A DNA stretch of 64,000 bases from Burkholderiales bacterium (lineage in GTDB: Bacteria; Pseudomonadota; Gammaproteobacteria; Burkholderiales; Burkholderiaceae_C): assembly GCA_016219375.1 (NCBI GenBank), contig JACRNC010000007.1, forward strand, positions 124,001-188,000, given 5' to 3'. This document shows positions 38,758-47,163 of the stretch, in pieces. Numbering within the stretch: position 1 is the stretch's first letter; each line of letters starts with the position of its first letter. The position numbers were made by a program, and so were the translations under genes. The notes beneath the pieces were generated by a model. That model did not search any database, was not told where the DNA came from, and was given only the letters and a program-made list of their open reading frames with translations.

Positions 38758-39972
38758 ATGGCGATCGAGATGATTGAGGACTTCAACCAGGGCACGCAGA
38801 TCAAGGTGATCGGCGTGGGTGGCGGTGGCGGCAATGCCGTGGACCACATGATTGCGCAGGGCGTGCAGGGCGTGCAGTTCATCTGCGCCAACACCGATGC
38901 GCAGGCGCTGGCCCGCTCCAGCGCCGAGCACCAGCTGCAGCTGGGCAACACCGGCCTGGGCGCTGGCTCCAAGCCCGAGGCCGGCCGCGCCGCTGCCGAG
39001 GACGCGGTGGAGCAGATCCGCCAGTCGCTGGAGGGCTCGCACATGGTCTTCATCACCGCCGGCATGGGCGGTGGCACCGGCACCGGAGCCGCACCGGTGA
39101 TCGCCCGCGTGGCCAAGGAGATGGGCATCCTGACCGTGGGCGTGGTCACCAAGCCCTTCGAGTTCGAAGGCACCCGCCGCATGAAGCAGGCCGACGTGGG
39201 CCTGGCCGAGCTGGAGGCCAATGTCGACTCGCTGATCGTCGTGCTCAACGAGAAGCTGCTGGAAGTCATGGGCGACGACGTCACCCAGGAGCAGGCCTTC
39301 GCCCATGCCAACGACGTGCTGAAGAACGCCGTGGGCGGCATCAGCGACATCATCCACATCCCCGGCCTGGTCAACGTCGACTTCGAGGACGTCAAGACCG
39401 TGATGAGTGAGCCGGGCAAGGCCATGATGGGCACGGCCACCGCCGGCGGTCCGGACCGCGCCACCAAGGCCGCCGAGGCCGCCGTGGCCTGCCCGCTGCT
39501 CGAAGGCATCGACCTGTCCGGCGCGCGTGGCGTGCTGGTGCTGATCGCGGCAAGCAAGGCCACCTTCAAGCTGGCTGAGAGCCGCAATGCGATGAACACC
39601 ATCCGCCGCTATGCGGCCGAGGACGCGCACGTCATCTACGGCACGGCCTACGACGAGAGCCTGGGCGACCAGCTGCGCGTCACCGTCATCGCCACCGGCC
39701 TGTCCAGCGCCGGCCGCCGCGCCCAGGCGCCGATCACGGTGGTGCACACCAGCCAGCCCATGCTGCGCACCGGCACGGACAACATCCCGGTGCTGCAGCA
39801 CCCGGTGCAGCCCGGCGCCCACGGCGGGGCCGCGCACGACTACAGCGCCAGCCAGATCCCCAGCGTCTGGCGCTCCGGCCGCACGCATGCCGCGGCCAAG
39901 GTCGATGCCCTGGCCTCCAACGGCATGGACGAGATCGAGATTCCGGCCTTCCTGCGCAAACAAGCAGACTAA
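38758..39972 (+). CDS. ftsZ: Cell division GTPase FtsZ
   Basis: Tubulin homologue that forms the Z ring, 404 residues. The N-terminal IKVIGVGGGGGNAVDHMI strand-loop, the tubulin signature GGGTGTG at 104-110, T3-loop region FITAGMG, and the synergy loop NVDFEDVKTVM are intact. The C-terminal tail ends EIEIPAFLRKQ, the conserved peptide that binds FtsA and ZipA. GGAGG lies 7-8 bases before ATG 38758. A 74-bp gap from ftsA may hold one of the usual extra ftsZ promoters; none is clear. Confidence 0.96.
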   Translation: MAIEMIEDFNQGTQIKVIGVGGGGGNAVDHMIAQGVQGVQFICANTDAQALARSSAEHQLQLGNTGLGAGSKPEAGRAAAEDAVEQIRQSLEGSHMVFITAGMGGGTGTGAAPVIARVAKEMGILTVGVVTKPFEFEGTRRMKQADVGLAELEANVDSLIVVLNEKLLEVMGDDVTQEQAFAHANDVLKNAVGGISDIIHIPGLVNVDFEDVKTVMSEPGKAMMGTATAGGPDRATKAAEAAVACPLLEGIDLSGARGVLVLIAASKATFKLAESRNAMNTIRRYAAEDAHVIYGTAYDESLGDQLRVTVIATGLSSAGRRAQAPITVVHTSQPMLRTGTDNIPVLQHPVQPGAHGGAAHDYSASQIPSVWRSGRTHAAAKVDALASNGMDEIEIPAFLRKQAD

Positions 39973-40133
39973 GGAAGGTGGCAAGGCGCCCGACATGCCC
40001 GCTCAGCCGTCCCAGCCGCGCCGGCTCGGTCGTTGCAGATGCTCGCCGTAGCGCTGCTACGGCTGCGCTCTGCGCCTAGACCCGGCACGCCCGGACCGCC
40101 TGCTCGGACACGCCGGGCACCTTCCCACCTTCC
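39973..40133. repeat. Inverted-repeat element after ftsZ
   Basis: Imperfect 34-bp inverted repeats (39973-40006 and 40100-40133, 27 of 34 matching; both start GGAAGGTGG read inward) flank about 93 bp. Inside them is a perfect hairpin, GCCGTAGC-GCT-GCTACGGC (40045-40063). There is no ORF of interest. The element begins right after the ftsZ stop and could be a MITE-like insertion that also folds at the end of the dcw transcript. Confidence 0.7.
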
Positions 40134-40177
40134 GCTGGCGCCCCGCCCCGCGGGGTGCCCCTGCCTGCGTCGACCCG

Positions 40178-40205
40178 CCGCCGCGCCATGCACCTGGCGC
40201 GGCGG
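40178..40205. terminator. Strong GC hairpin between ftsZ and lpxC
   Basis: A perfect 10-bp stem (CCGCCGCGCC / GGCGCGGCGG) with an 8-nt loop. No T-run follows on either strand, so it is not a textbook intrinsic terminator. With the preceding inverted-repeat element it makes this 349-bp gap highly structured and may limit read-through into lpxC. Confidence 0.45.
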
Positions 40206-40308
40206 ATGGCTCGCCGATGGCTTTTCTCGATCGTCGTCTTAGCCGGCGGGCCTGACGCTGCGCGAGCCCTGCGTGAAGCAGTGGCAAGCGCCGGCGGGCC
40301 TGCCTTCC

Positions 40309-40314
40309 TACAAT
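40309..40314 (+). promoter_or_regulatory. Likely -10 box of lpxC
   Basis: TACAAT ends eight bases before the lpxC ATG. There is no recognisable -35 hexamer at the usual distance. Transcription from this box would start at or within a base or two of the ATG, implying a leaderless or nearly leaderless mRNA. No Shine-Dalgarno sequence precedes the ATG, which agrees with that. Confidence 0.5.
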
Positions 40315-40321
40315 TTGCAGC

Positions 40322-41257
40322 ATGCTCCAGCAACGCACGCTCAAGTCCCTGACCCGCGCCGTCGGTGTCGGCCTGCATGGTGGCCAGCGGGTGGAGCTCA
40401 CGCTGCGCCCGGCGCCGCCGGACACCGGCATCGTCTTTCGCCGCGTGGACCTGCCGCAGCCGGTGGAGATCCCGGTCAAGGCCGAGTCGGTCTGCGACAC
40501 GCGCATGGCGTCCACGCTGTCGCCCGGCGGCGACCCCGGTGCGCCCAAGGTCAACACGGTGGAGCACCTGATGTCGGCCTGCGCCGGCCTGGGGCTGGAC
40601 AACCTGTTTGTCGACATCACGGCTGAGGAGGTGCCCATCCTCGACGGCTCGGCCGGTGCGTTCGTGTACCTGCTGCAGAGCGCCGGCATCGAGCTGCAGA
40701 ACGCGCCCAAGCGCTTCTTGCGCGTGAAGAAGCCGGTGGAGGTGCGCGAAGGCGAGGGCGCCTCGCTGAAGTGGGCGCGGCTGGAGCCCTACAACGGCTA
40801 CAAGCTGGCCTTCGAGATCGACTTCGACCACCCGGCGGTGGACCAGACCGGCCAGCGCTACGAATTCGACTTCGCCACCGGCCAGTACAAGCGCGACATC
40901 GCCCGTGCGCGCACCTTCGGCTTCACCAAGGACGTGGAGATGATGCGCTCGCGCGGCCTGGGGCTGGGCGGCAGCATGGACAACGCCATCGTGGTCGATG
41001 ACTACCGCGTGCTCAATGCCGAGGGCCTGCGCTACGACGACGAGTTCGTCAAGCACAAGATCCTCGACGCCATCGGCGACCTCTACATCGTCGGCCGCCC
41101 GCTGCTGGCGGCCTACCGCGCCTTCCGCTCCGGCCATGCGCTGAACAACAAGCTGCTGCGCGCGCTGCTGGCCGATGCCCAGGCCTGGGACGTGGTCACG
41201 TTCGAGGACGAGAAGGCCGCACCGCGCGGCCTGGCCGAGCTGGCGCCGGCATGGTGA
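40322..41257 (+). CDS. lpxC: UDP-3-O-acyl-GlcNAc deacetylase LpxC
   Basis: Zinc enzyme of the committed step of lipid A synthesis, 311 residues. It starts [20 protein letters not shown]. Zinc ligands are His82 (NTVEHLMSA), His245 and Asp249 ([10 protein letters not shown]). The active-site basic residue is the His of RSGHALNN. Position at the end of the dcw cluster after ftsZ is standard. A perfect 16-bp palindrome (CCGGTGCCGGCACCGG, 41266-41281) follows the stop and could fold at the transcript end. Confidence 0.96.
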   Translation: MLQQRTLKSLTRAVGVGLHGGQRVELTLRPAPPDTGIVFRRVDLPQPVEIPVKAESVCDTRMASTLSPGGDPGAPKVNTVEHLMSACAGLGLDNLFVDITAEEVPILDGSAGAFVYLLQSAGIELQNAPKRFLRVKKPVEVREGEGASLKWARLEPYNGYKLAFEIDFDHPAVDQTGQRYEFDFATGQYKRDIARARTFGFTKDVEMMRSRGLGLGGSMDNAIVVDDYRVLNAEGLRYDDEFVKHKILDAIGDLYIVGRPLLAAYRAFRSGHALNNKLLRALLADAQAWDVVTFEDEKAAPRGLAELAPAW

Positions 41258-41322
41258 TGACTGCCCCGGTGCCGGCACCGGCGGCAAGCCGCGCAGGATG
41301 ATCCACGCACCATGAGGCCCGC

Positions 41323-41508
41323 ATGTTCCTGATGCGGCTCGTCGCCCTGCTGCTGCTCATCGGCGCGGGCGTGTGCCTGGCGCTCTTCATCGCCACCGGG
41401 CAGCCGCGCTGGCGGCGCTATCTGGTGGTGATCGTCAAGTGGACGGTGATCGCAGCGATCGGCGTCTTCGCCGTGCTGCTGCTGGAGCGGCTGACGCCGC
41501 TGCTCTGA
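41323..41508 (+). CDS. Small two-helix inner-membrane protein
   Basis: A 61-residue protein with two hydrophobic segments (LVALLLLIGAGVCLALFIAT and YLVVIVKWTVIAAIGVFAVL) around a basic loop QPRWRR. GAGG lies about five bases before the ATG. Small proteins of this pattern follow lpxC in related Burkholderiales, to my recollection. No function is known to me. The basic loop suggests both termini in the periplasm or a helical hairpin with the loop in the cytoplasm. Confidence 0.65.
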   Translation: MFLMRLVALLLLIGAGVCLALFIATGQPRWRRYLVVIVKWTVIAAIGVFAVLLLERLTPLL

Positions 41509-41640
41509 GCCGGCGCTGAGCGGGCAGGCCGTGAAGGCGGCGGCGCAGGCAACGGTGAGGCCCGCGGCGCGCGTACGCCTTCAAGCGCGCCGCACGGGGT
41601 CAATGCGGGCCGCGCCTGCGGCACGCCGGGGCTGCAAGCC

Positions 41641-42201
41641 TCAGAGCGTATCCACCACCTCGCTGCTGGTGTCGGCAAAGGCATCGCGCAGCCGCGCGTG
41701 CTGCTTGGTGTCCAGCGGATGGCCCACCACCGCCCAGCGCCCGTGGCGCGTGGCATGCCGCACCTTGGCGATGACCACGTTGTGGTCAGGGCGCATGGTG
41801 ATCAGGCCGCCCACCAGCAGGCCGGCGAGCATGCCGTAGGTGGATGTGGACATCAGCGTGAACCAGGGCGAGGACACCGCCCACGGCACGTTCATCAGCA
41901 GCAGCACGCCCCACACGGCGCAGCCCAGCAGGATGCCCAGCACGCCGCAGGTGGTATGGGCGCGCAGGAAGGTGCGCCAGATGCCCTTGGTCTCGGGCTC
42001 CAGCTTGACGCCCAGGCCTTCGGTCTGCGGGCTGCTATTGGCGATGTCCTGCGGGCCGATCACGTCCAGCCGCACCTGCTCCAGGCCCGGGCGGGTGTGG
42101 ATGGCCTGCGCGGCGGTGGCTGCGCGCTCGCGGCTGTCGTAGAGGGCGGCGACCTTGCTCAGCGAGCGCTCACCGAAGAAGAAGCTGGCGATGGCGGTCA
42201 T
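41641..42201 (-). CDS. Membrane protein with N-terminal stress-protein-like segment
   Basis: A 186-residue protein. The N-terminal part (SKVAALYDSRERAATAAQAI) resembles the start of GSP17M-type stress proteins that bring a segment of about 60 residues before membrane helices. Two hydrophobic stretches follow (TCGVLGILLGCAVWGVLLLM and STYGMLAGLLVGGLI). The C-terminal cytoplasmic part contains ITMRPDHNVVIAKVRHATRH. AGGAG lies before ATG 42201. Homologues are sometimes labelled riboflavin protein RibA, but I see no RibA motif. Function unknown. Confidence 0.75.
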   Translation of the reverse strand: MTAIASFFFGERSLSKVAALYDSRERAATAAQAIHTRPGLEQVRLDVIGPQDIANSSPQTEGLGVKLEPETKGIWRTFLRAHTTCGVLGILLGCAVWGVLLLMNVPWAVSSPWFTLMSTSTYGMLAGLLVGGLITMRPDHNVVIAKVRHATRHGRWAVVGHPLDTKQHARLRDAFADTSSEVVDTL

Positions 42202-42416
42202 GGTGGACTCCTGTTCAGCGCGGTGGCCGGGCGCACCAGGCTGGATGGCCCGCGGCGCCGGCAACACCGGATGCAGCCAGTGTGGCCGTGCGTGCGGCGG
42301 GGCGTTGTCGGCCAGTTCCGATGGCGGGTGTCAGCCGATGCCGGTGGTTGCGGGGCTGCCTGCGCGCTTTTTGGGGCACGCCCGATGCGATGTGCGGCCT
42401 GCCGCGGTCGGCGCGG
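42202..42416. other. Intergenic, no gene recognised
   Basis: This stretch up to the repeat element holds no reading frame with family similarity. It should contain the promoter of the minus-strand membrane protein. Together with the repeat element at 42417-42650 it makes up most of the 642-bp gap before prpE. Confidence 0.4.
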
Positions 42417-42650
42417 GCATCGCGCAGGCCGGGCGGGGCCGCGGGCTTCAAGCGCTTGCCCTCGCTGGCGCGAGGGTGCCCTGCGATGCTCGCGGACGTC
42501 GCGCCGCAGAACTCACTGCGCTCGCTTGGCAGCGAGCTCCGTCCGGACAGCCGCGGCAGGTCAGTTCATGGATGCGCGCTGGCGCCCGCGCTGCGCTTCT
42601 CGGCTGCGCTCAGGCGCCCGCCGCCCCGCCCGGCCTCCGCGATGCGCAAC
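42417..42650 (+). repeat. TIR element, copy 1 (MITE-like)
   Basis: About 234 bp bounded by terminal inverted repeats of about 23 bp (left end GCATCGCGCAGGCCGGGC; the right end is its complement with one mismatch). The interior shares blocks with copies at 44911 and 45276: GGCTTCAAGCGCTTGCCCTC, GCGAGGGTGCCCTGCGATGC, GAACTCACT and GGTCAGTTCA. There is no ORF. Copy 1 looks the most diverged. Confidence 0.75.
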
Positions 42651-42843
42651 GGGGGTGAGCCGCCGGCTTTCCCGCAGCCCGCATTCCACTTGACCCGCAT
42701 CAACGCGACCGCACGTGGCCCGCGCCCAAGCCGGGCTGCGGCGGGTTTCTCCCGGCGCCAGCGGGGGCGCTCGCCGATAGCCTCTTGCCGCCAGTCACCG
42801 CCGGCCGGGTCGCCCTGCCGGCGCGCATCACGAGGAGATCCTC

Positions 42844-44757
42844 ATGGACTACGCCGCCCTGCACCGCCGCTCCATCACCGACCGCGACGCCTACTGGGGC
42901 GAGCAGGCGCAGCTGATCGACTGGCATCGCCCGCCCGAGCAGGTCTGCGACACCAGCCGGCTGCCCTTCGTGCGCTGGTTTGCCGGCGGGCAGACCAACC
43001 TGTGCCACAACGCGGTGGACCGCCACCTGGCCACGCGGGCCGATCAGCCGGCGCTGATCGCGGTGTCCAGCGAGGTGCCCGGCGCCGACGGCCGGCCCGG
43101 CGAGCGCATCTACACCTTCGCCGAGCTGCATGCCGAGGTGCAGGCGATGGCCGCCATCCTGCAGTCGCTGGGCGTGCAGCGCGGCGACCGGGTGCTGATC
43201 TACATGCCGATGGTGGCGCCGGCGGTGTTCGCGATGCTGGCCTGCGCGCGGCTGGGCGCGATCCACTCGGTGGTCTTCGGCGGCTTTGCGAGCAGCTCGC
43301 TGGCCAGCCGCATCGAGGATGCGGCTCCGAAGGTCGTGGTCAGCGCCGATGCCGGCTCGCGCGGCGGCAAGGTCATCGCCTACAAGCCGCTGCTCGACGA
43401 GGCGCTGCGGCTGTCCGCTCACCCGGTCGAGCAGGTGCTGCTGGTGGACCGGGGCCTGGCGCCGATGGAGCGCGTGGCCGGCCGCGACCATGACTACGCC
43501 ACGCTGCGCGAGCAGCATGCCGGGGCCGCCATGCCCTGCGCGTGGCTGGACGCCACCGAGCCCAGCTACACGCTCTACACCAGCGGCACCACCGGCCGGC
43601 CCAAGGGCGTGCAGCGCGACACCGGCGGCTATGCCGTGGCCCTGGCCATGTCGATGCGCGACATCTACTGCGGCCGCCCGGGCGAGACCTTCTTCTGCAC
43701 CAGCGACATCGGCTGGGTGGTGGGCCACAGCTACATCGTCTACGGCCCGCTCATCAACGGCATGGCCACCATCCTCTACGAGGGCCTGCCCACGCGGCCC
43801 GACGGCGCGGTGTGGTGGAGCCTGGTGGAGCGCCATCGCGTCACGGTCATGTTCAGCTCGCCCACGGCCATCCGCGTGCTCAAGCGTCAGGAGCCGGAGC
43901 TGCTCAAGCGGCATGACCTGTCGTCGCTGCGCCATCTGTTCCTGGCCGGCGAGCCGCTGGACGAGCCCACGGCACGCTGGATCGCCGAGGCCATTGGCAA
44001 GCCCATCATCGACAACTACTGGCAGACCGAGACCGGCTGGCCCATCCTGAGCCTGGCCAACGGCATCGAGCCGCAGGAGAGCGTCTTCGGCTCGCCCGGC
44101 GTGGCCATGCCCGGCTACGACGTGCAGCTGCTCGACGAGCTGACCGGCGAGCCGCTGATCGAGCCGGGCCGCAAGGGTGTGCTGGCCATCCAGGCCCCGC
44201 TGCCGCCGGGCTGCCTGCAGACGGTGTGGGGAGACGACGAGCGCTTCGTGCGCACGTACTGGAGCAGCTTCCCCGGCCGCATGGCCTACAACACCTTCGA
44301 CTGGGCCATGCGCGACGAGCGCGGCTACTACTTCATCCTCGGCCGCACGGACGACGTGATCAACGTGGCCGGCCACCGCCTGGGCACGCGCGAGATCGAG
44401 GAGTGCATCGCCAGCCATCCCAATGTGGCCGAGGTGGCCGTGGTGGGCGTGGCCGACGCGCTCAAGGGCCAGGTGGCGCGGGCCTTCGTGGTGCTCAAGG
44501 ACGCCTCGCGCGCCGCGGATGCCGATGGCGCGGCCCGGCAGCAGTCCGAGATCCTGGCCACGGTGGACGCGCAGATCGGCGCGGTGGGCCGCCCGGCTGC
44601 GGTCAGCTTCGTCACCGCCCTGCCCAAGACCCGCTCGGGCAAGCTGCTGCGCCGCGCCATCCAGGCCGTGTGCGAGGGGCGCGACCCGGGCGACCTGACC
44701 ACCATCGAGGATCCGACCGCGCTCAAGCAGGTGCAGGAGAAGGCGGTGGGGGGCTGA
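42844..44757 (+). CDS. prpE: Propionyl-CoA synthetase PrpE
   Basis: A 637-residue acyl-CoA ligase activating propionate (or acetate) through acyl-AMP. It starts MDYAALHRRSITDRDAYWGE, a PrpE-like opening. ATP motif YTSGTTGRPKGVQRDTGGYA, adenylation motif DNYWQTETGWPI, GRTDDVINVAGHRLGTREIE, and catalytic Lys600 in KTRSGKLLRR are present. GAGGAG precedes the ATG. It stands alone, with MITE-like elements on both sides. Distinguishing propionate from acetate preference rests on similarity to PrpE and is fairly but not completely certain. Confidence 0.92.
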   Translation: MDYAALHRRSITDRDAYWGEQAQLIDWHRPPEQVCDTSRLPFVRWFAGGQTNLCHNAVDRHLATRADQPALIAVSSEVPGADGRPGERIYTFAELHAEVQAMAAILQSLGVQRGDRVLIYMPMVAPAVFAMLACARLGAIHSVVFGGFASSSLASRIEDAAPKVVVSADAGSRGGKVIAYKPLLDEALRLSAHPVEQVLLVDRGLAPMERVAGRDHDYATLREQHAGAAMPCAWLDATEPSYTLYTSGTTGRPKGVQRDTGGYAVALAMSMRDIYCGRPGETFFCTSDIGWVVGHSYIVYGPLINGMATILYEGLPTRPDGAVWWSLVERHRVTVMFSSPTAIRVLKRQEPELLKRHDLSSLRHLFLAGEPLDEPTARWIAEAIGKPIIDNYWQTETGWPILSLANGIEPQESVFGSPGVAMPGYDVQLLDELTGEPLIEPGRKGVLAIQAPLPPGCLQTVWGDDERFVRTYWSSFPGRMAYNTFDWAMRDERGYYFILGRTDDVINVAGHRLGTREIEECIASHPNVAEVAVVGVADALKGQVARAFVVLKDASRAADADGAARQQSEILATVDAQIGAVGRPAAVSFVTALPKTRSGKLLRRAIQAVCEGRDPGDLTTIEDPTALKQVQEKAVGG

Positions 44758-44910
44758 CGCGTCCACCTGCTGTCCGCGCCCTGGGCTGGTGGCGGGATGG
44801 CTCGTCTGCCGACAGGAGTGTGGGGCGGCGAGCTGAGATCGCGGGTGTGCTGCGGTCGGCGCGCGCAAAGGCGCAGGCGGGTGGCCGCTGCTGCGTGCGC
44901 AGGTTGGCGC

Positions 44911-45158
44911 GGCATCACGCAGGCCCGGGCGGGGCAGCGGGGCTTCAAGCGCTTGCCCTCGCTGCGCGAGGGTGCCCTGCGATGCTCGCGCGGGCGGCGC
45001 GCCGTCGAACTCACTACGCTCACTGACGTTCGCTGCGTTCGGACATACGCCGGCGAGTCAGTTCATTGAAGCGCGCTTGCCGCGCGCCGCCGCCCGCACT
45101 GCGCTTCTCGGCTGCGCTCAGGCGCCCCGCTGCCCCGCCCGGGCCTGCGCGATGCGGA
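44911..45158 (+). repeat. TIR element, copy 2 (MITE-like)
   Basis: About 248 bp with terminal inverted repeats of about 32 bp carrying one mismatch (left end GCATCACGCAGGCCCGGGCG; the right end is its complement). The interior carries the same blocks as copy 1, in the same order and orientation. An inner dyad CCCTCGC/GCGAGGG is also present. No coding potential. Confidence 0.8.
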
Positions 45159-45275
45159 TGCGTGGATGGGCTGGCACGCTCCAGGTCAGCGCGGTGCACC
45201 ACATCGCTTCAGAGCCGTACCGGCGGGCGCGGGGCTTCCTCTCCTTCCTCCCGTGACCCTCAGCCGAGCCTGAAG

Positions 45276-45518
45276 GGCAAAGGCGCGGGCGGGGGGCCGT
45301 TGGGGCGCCTTGGCGACGCCGCCACGCGCAGGCGGCAGGCTGGGGCGCGCAGCGCCTTCGTTGGAACTGACTCGTGGCGGATGTCCGAACGCAGCGAGCG
45401 CGCAGCGCTCGCGTAGTGAGTTCTGCCACGCCAGCCTGCTGCCGAGCATGGCGGGGACCCTCGCGCAGCGAGGGCGTCGGCATTGAAGCCCCAGCGGCCC
45501 CCCGCCTGCGCCTTTGCC
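45276..45518 (-). repeat. TIR element, copy 3 (MITE-like), opposite orientation
   Basis: About 243 bp with terminal inverted repeats of about 31 bp carrying two mismatches (read inward, GGCAAAGGCGCAGGCGGGGG). The ends differ from those of copies 1 and 2. The interior, read on the minus strand, repeats GAACTCACTACGC, CGTTCGGACAT, AGTCAGTT and the CCCTCGC-GCGAGGGT hairpin. Together copies 2 and 3 fill most of the 940-bp gap between prpE and the efflux operon. Confidence 0.78.
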
Positions 45519-45697
45519 ACGCGCCACCACCGCAAGCCGCAATCTCAAACGCCCCCACCGACCGCCAGCCGAGCGGCCCCCGCCCCGGCTTTACCGAGCT
45601 TTACGGAGGCCGCCCCCGCCCGGTAACCCTGGCCGGCCAAGCTTGGCGAATTCGGGGAAACTCCCCGCCGGTTTCGACAAGAACGAGGTAGTTGGCG

Positions 45698-47050
45698 ATG
45701 GATGCAACTCCGCCCCAGGCGGGTGAGACGCGGCCCGCCGTGCCGGCTGCGGCTGCCGTGACGCCGGCTGCGCGGCGCGGGCGCTGGGCGGCCTGGTTGC
45801 TGGCCGGGCTGGTGATCGTGGCCGTGGTCGGCGGGGTGCTGGGCTGGCGGCAGTCGCATCAGGGCGGGGCGGCCGGCGGCCAGGGGCCGGGAGCGGCGGG
45901 TGGTGCGGGTGGCCCGGGCGGCCCGGGCGGCCCGGGCGAGTTCGACCGACCGTCGCCGGTGCGGGTGGAAGCGGCCCAGCGCAGCGACATCGACGTGCGC
46001 CTGCAGGCGCTGGGCACCGTCACCGCCTTGCAGACGGCCACCGTGCGCCCGCGCGTGGACGGGCTGCTCACCCGCATCCGCTTCACCGAAGGCCAGAGCG
46101 TGCGCGCCGGCGACGTGCTGGCCGAGATCGACGCGCGGCCCTATCAGGTGGCGCTGGCCCAGGCCGAGGGGCAGCTGGCCCGCGACCAGGCCCAGCTGGC
46201 CAATGCCCGCGTGGACCTGGCGCGCTACGAGCAGCTGGTGGCCGACGATGCCGCGCCGCGGCAGCAGCTCGATGCGCAGGCGGCCACGGTGCGCCAGCTG
46301 GAGGGCACGGTCAAGACCGATCAGGCCGCCGTGGCCGCCGCGCGGCTGAACCTGGGCTACACGCGCATCACCGCGCCGGTGTCCGGCCGCATCGGCCTGC
46401 GTCAGGTGGACGCTGGCAACCTGGTCAACGCCGGCGACACCACCGGCATCGCCGTGATCGCCCAGGTGCAGCCGATCAGCGTGGTGTTCGCCATCCCGCA
46501 GACCGAGCTGCCCCCGGTGCTGGCGCGCTGGCGGGCCGGTGAGAAGCTGCCGGTGCAGGCCGTGGCCCGCGACGGCCAGCAGGTGCTGGCCACCGGCGTG
46601 CTGACCACCGTGGACAACCAGGTGGACGTGGCCACCGGCACCGTCAAGCTGCGCGCGCAGTTCGCCAACGACAAGCAGGCGCTCTTCCCCAACCAGTTCG
46701 TCAACGTCAGCCTGCGGGTGCAACGCCTGAGCGGCGTGGTCACGGTGGGCGAGGCGGCCATCCAGCGCGGCACGCCGGGCACCTTCGTCTACGTGGTGGG
46801 CAGCGACGGCAAGGTGGCCGTGCGCCGCGTGCGGCTGGGGGCCAGCGACGGCGGCCGGGTGCAGATCGCCGAGGGCCTGCAGGCCGGCGAGCGCGTGGTG
46901 GCCGATGGCGCCGACAAGCTGCGCGACGGCGCGATGGTGGAGGTGGTCGAAGGCCCGGGCGCGGCGCAGCCGCCGGCATCCGCGGCGTCGGGTGCCCGCA
47001 AGGGCCGCGCGGGCAAGGGCCAGCCGCCCGGGCCCAGCGCAGGGGGCTGA
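45698..47050 (+). CDS. mdtA: RND efflux periplasmic adaptor (MdtA type)
   Basis: A 450-residue membrane-fusion protein. A membrane anchor (WAAWLLAGLVIVAVVGGVLG) is followed by a Gly/Pro-rich linker, a biotinyl-lipoyl half-motif (VRPRVDGLLTRIRFTEGQSV), the alpha-hairpin (ALAQAEGQLARDQAQLANAR), the second lipoyl half (ITAPVSGRIGLRQVDAGNLV) and the beta-barrel with LFPNQFVNVSLRVQ. MdtA-like order and the two RND genes downstream identify it. The ATG at 45698 has GAGGT upstream. The linker and C-tail are unusually Gly/Pro rich. Confidence 0.92.
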   Translation: MDATPPQAGETRPAVPAAAAVTPAARRGRWAAWLLAGLVIVAVVGGVLGWRQSHQGGAAGGQGPGAAGGAGGPGGPGGPGEFDRPSPVRVEAAQRSDIDVRLQALGTVTALQTATVRPRVDGLLTRIRFTEGQSVRAGDVLAEIDARPYQVALAQAEGQLARDQAQLANARVDLARYEQLVADDAAPRQQLDAQAATVRQLEGTVKTDQAAVAAARLNLGYTRITAPVSGRIGLRQVDAGNLVNAGDTTGIAVIAQVQPISVVFAIPQTELPPVLARWRAGEKLPVQAVARDGQQVLATGVLTTVDNQVDVATGTVKLRAQFANDKQALFPNQFVNVSLRVQRLSGVVTVGEAAIQRGTPGTFVYVVGSDGKVAVRRVRLGASDGGRVQIAEGLQAGERVVADGADKLRDGAMVEVVEGPGAAQPPASAASGARKGRAGKGQPPGPSAGG

Positions 47051-47163
47051 TCGGCGCCGGAGCTTCGAGCGCCATCACCTGTCACGCACCGCCTTGTCCA
47101 CCGCTTCACGAGCCCCGCCGTGCCCGCATCGCCACCGCCTGAGCCGCGCCTGAGCCCCCGCCC

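Noticed and set aside
41641..42201. Riboflavin biosynthesis protein RibA
   Set aside because: This label circulates for similar proteins, but there is no GTP cyclohydrolase motif; the sequence is a small membrane protein.
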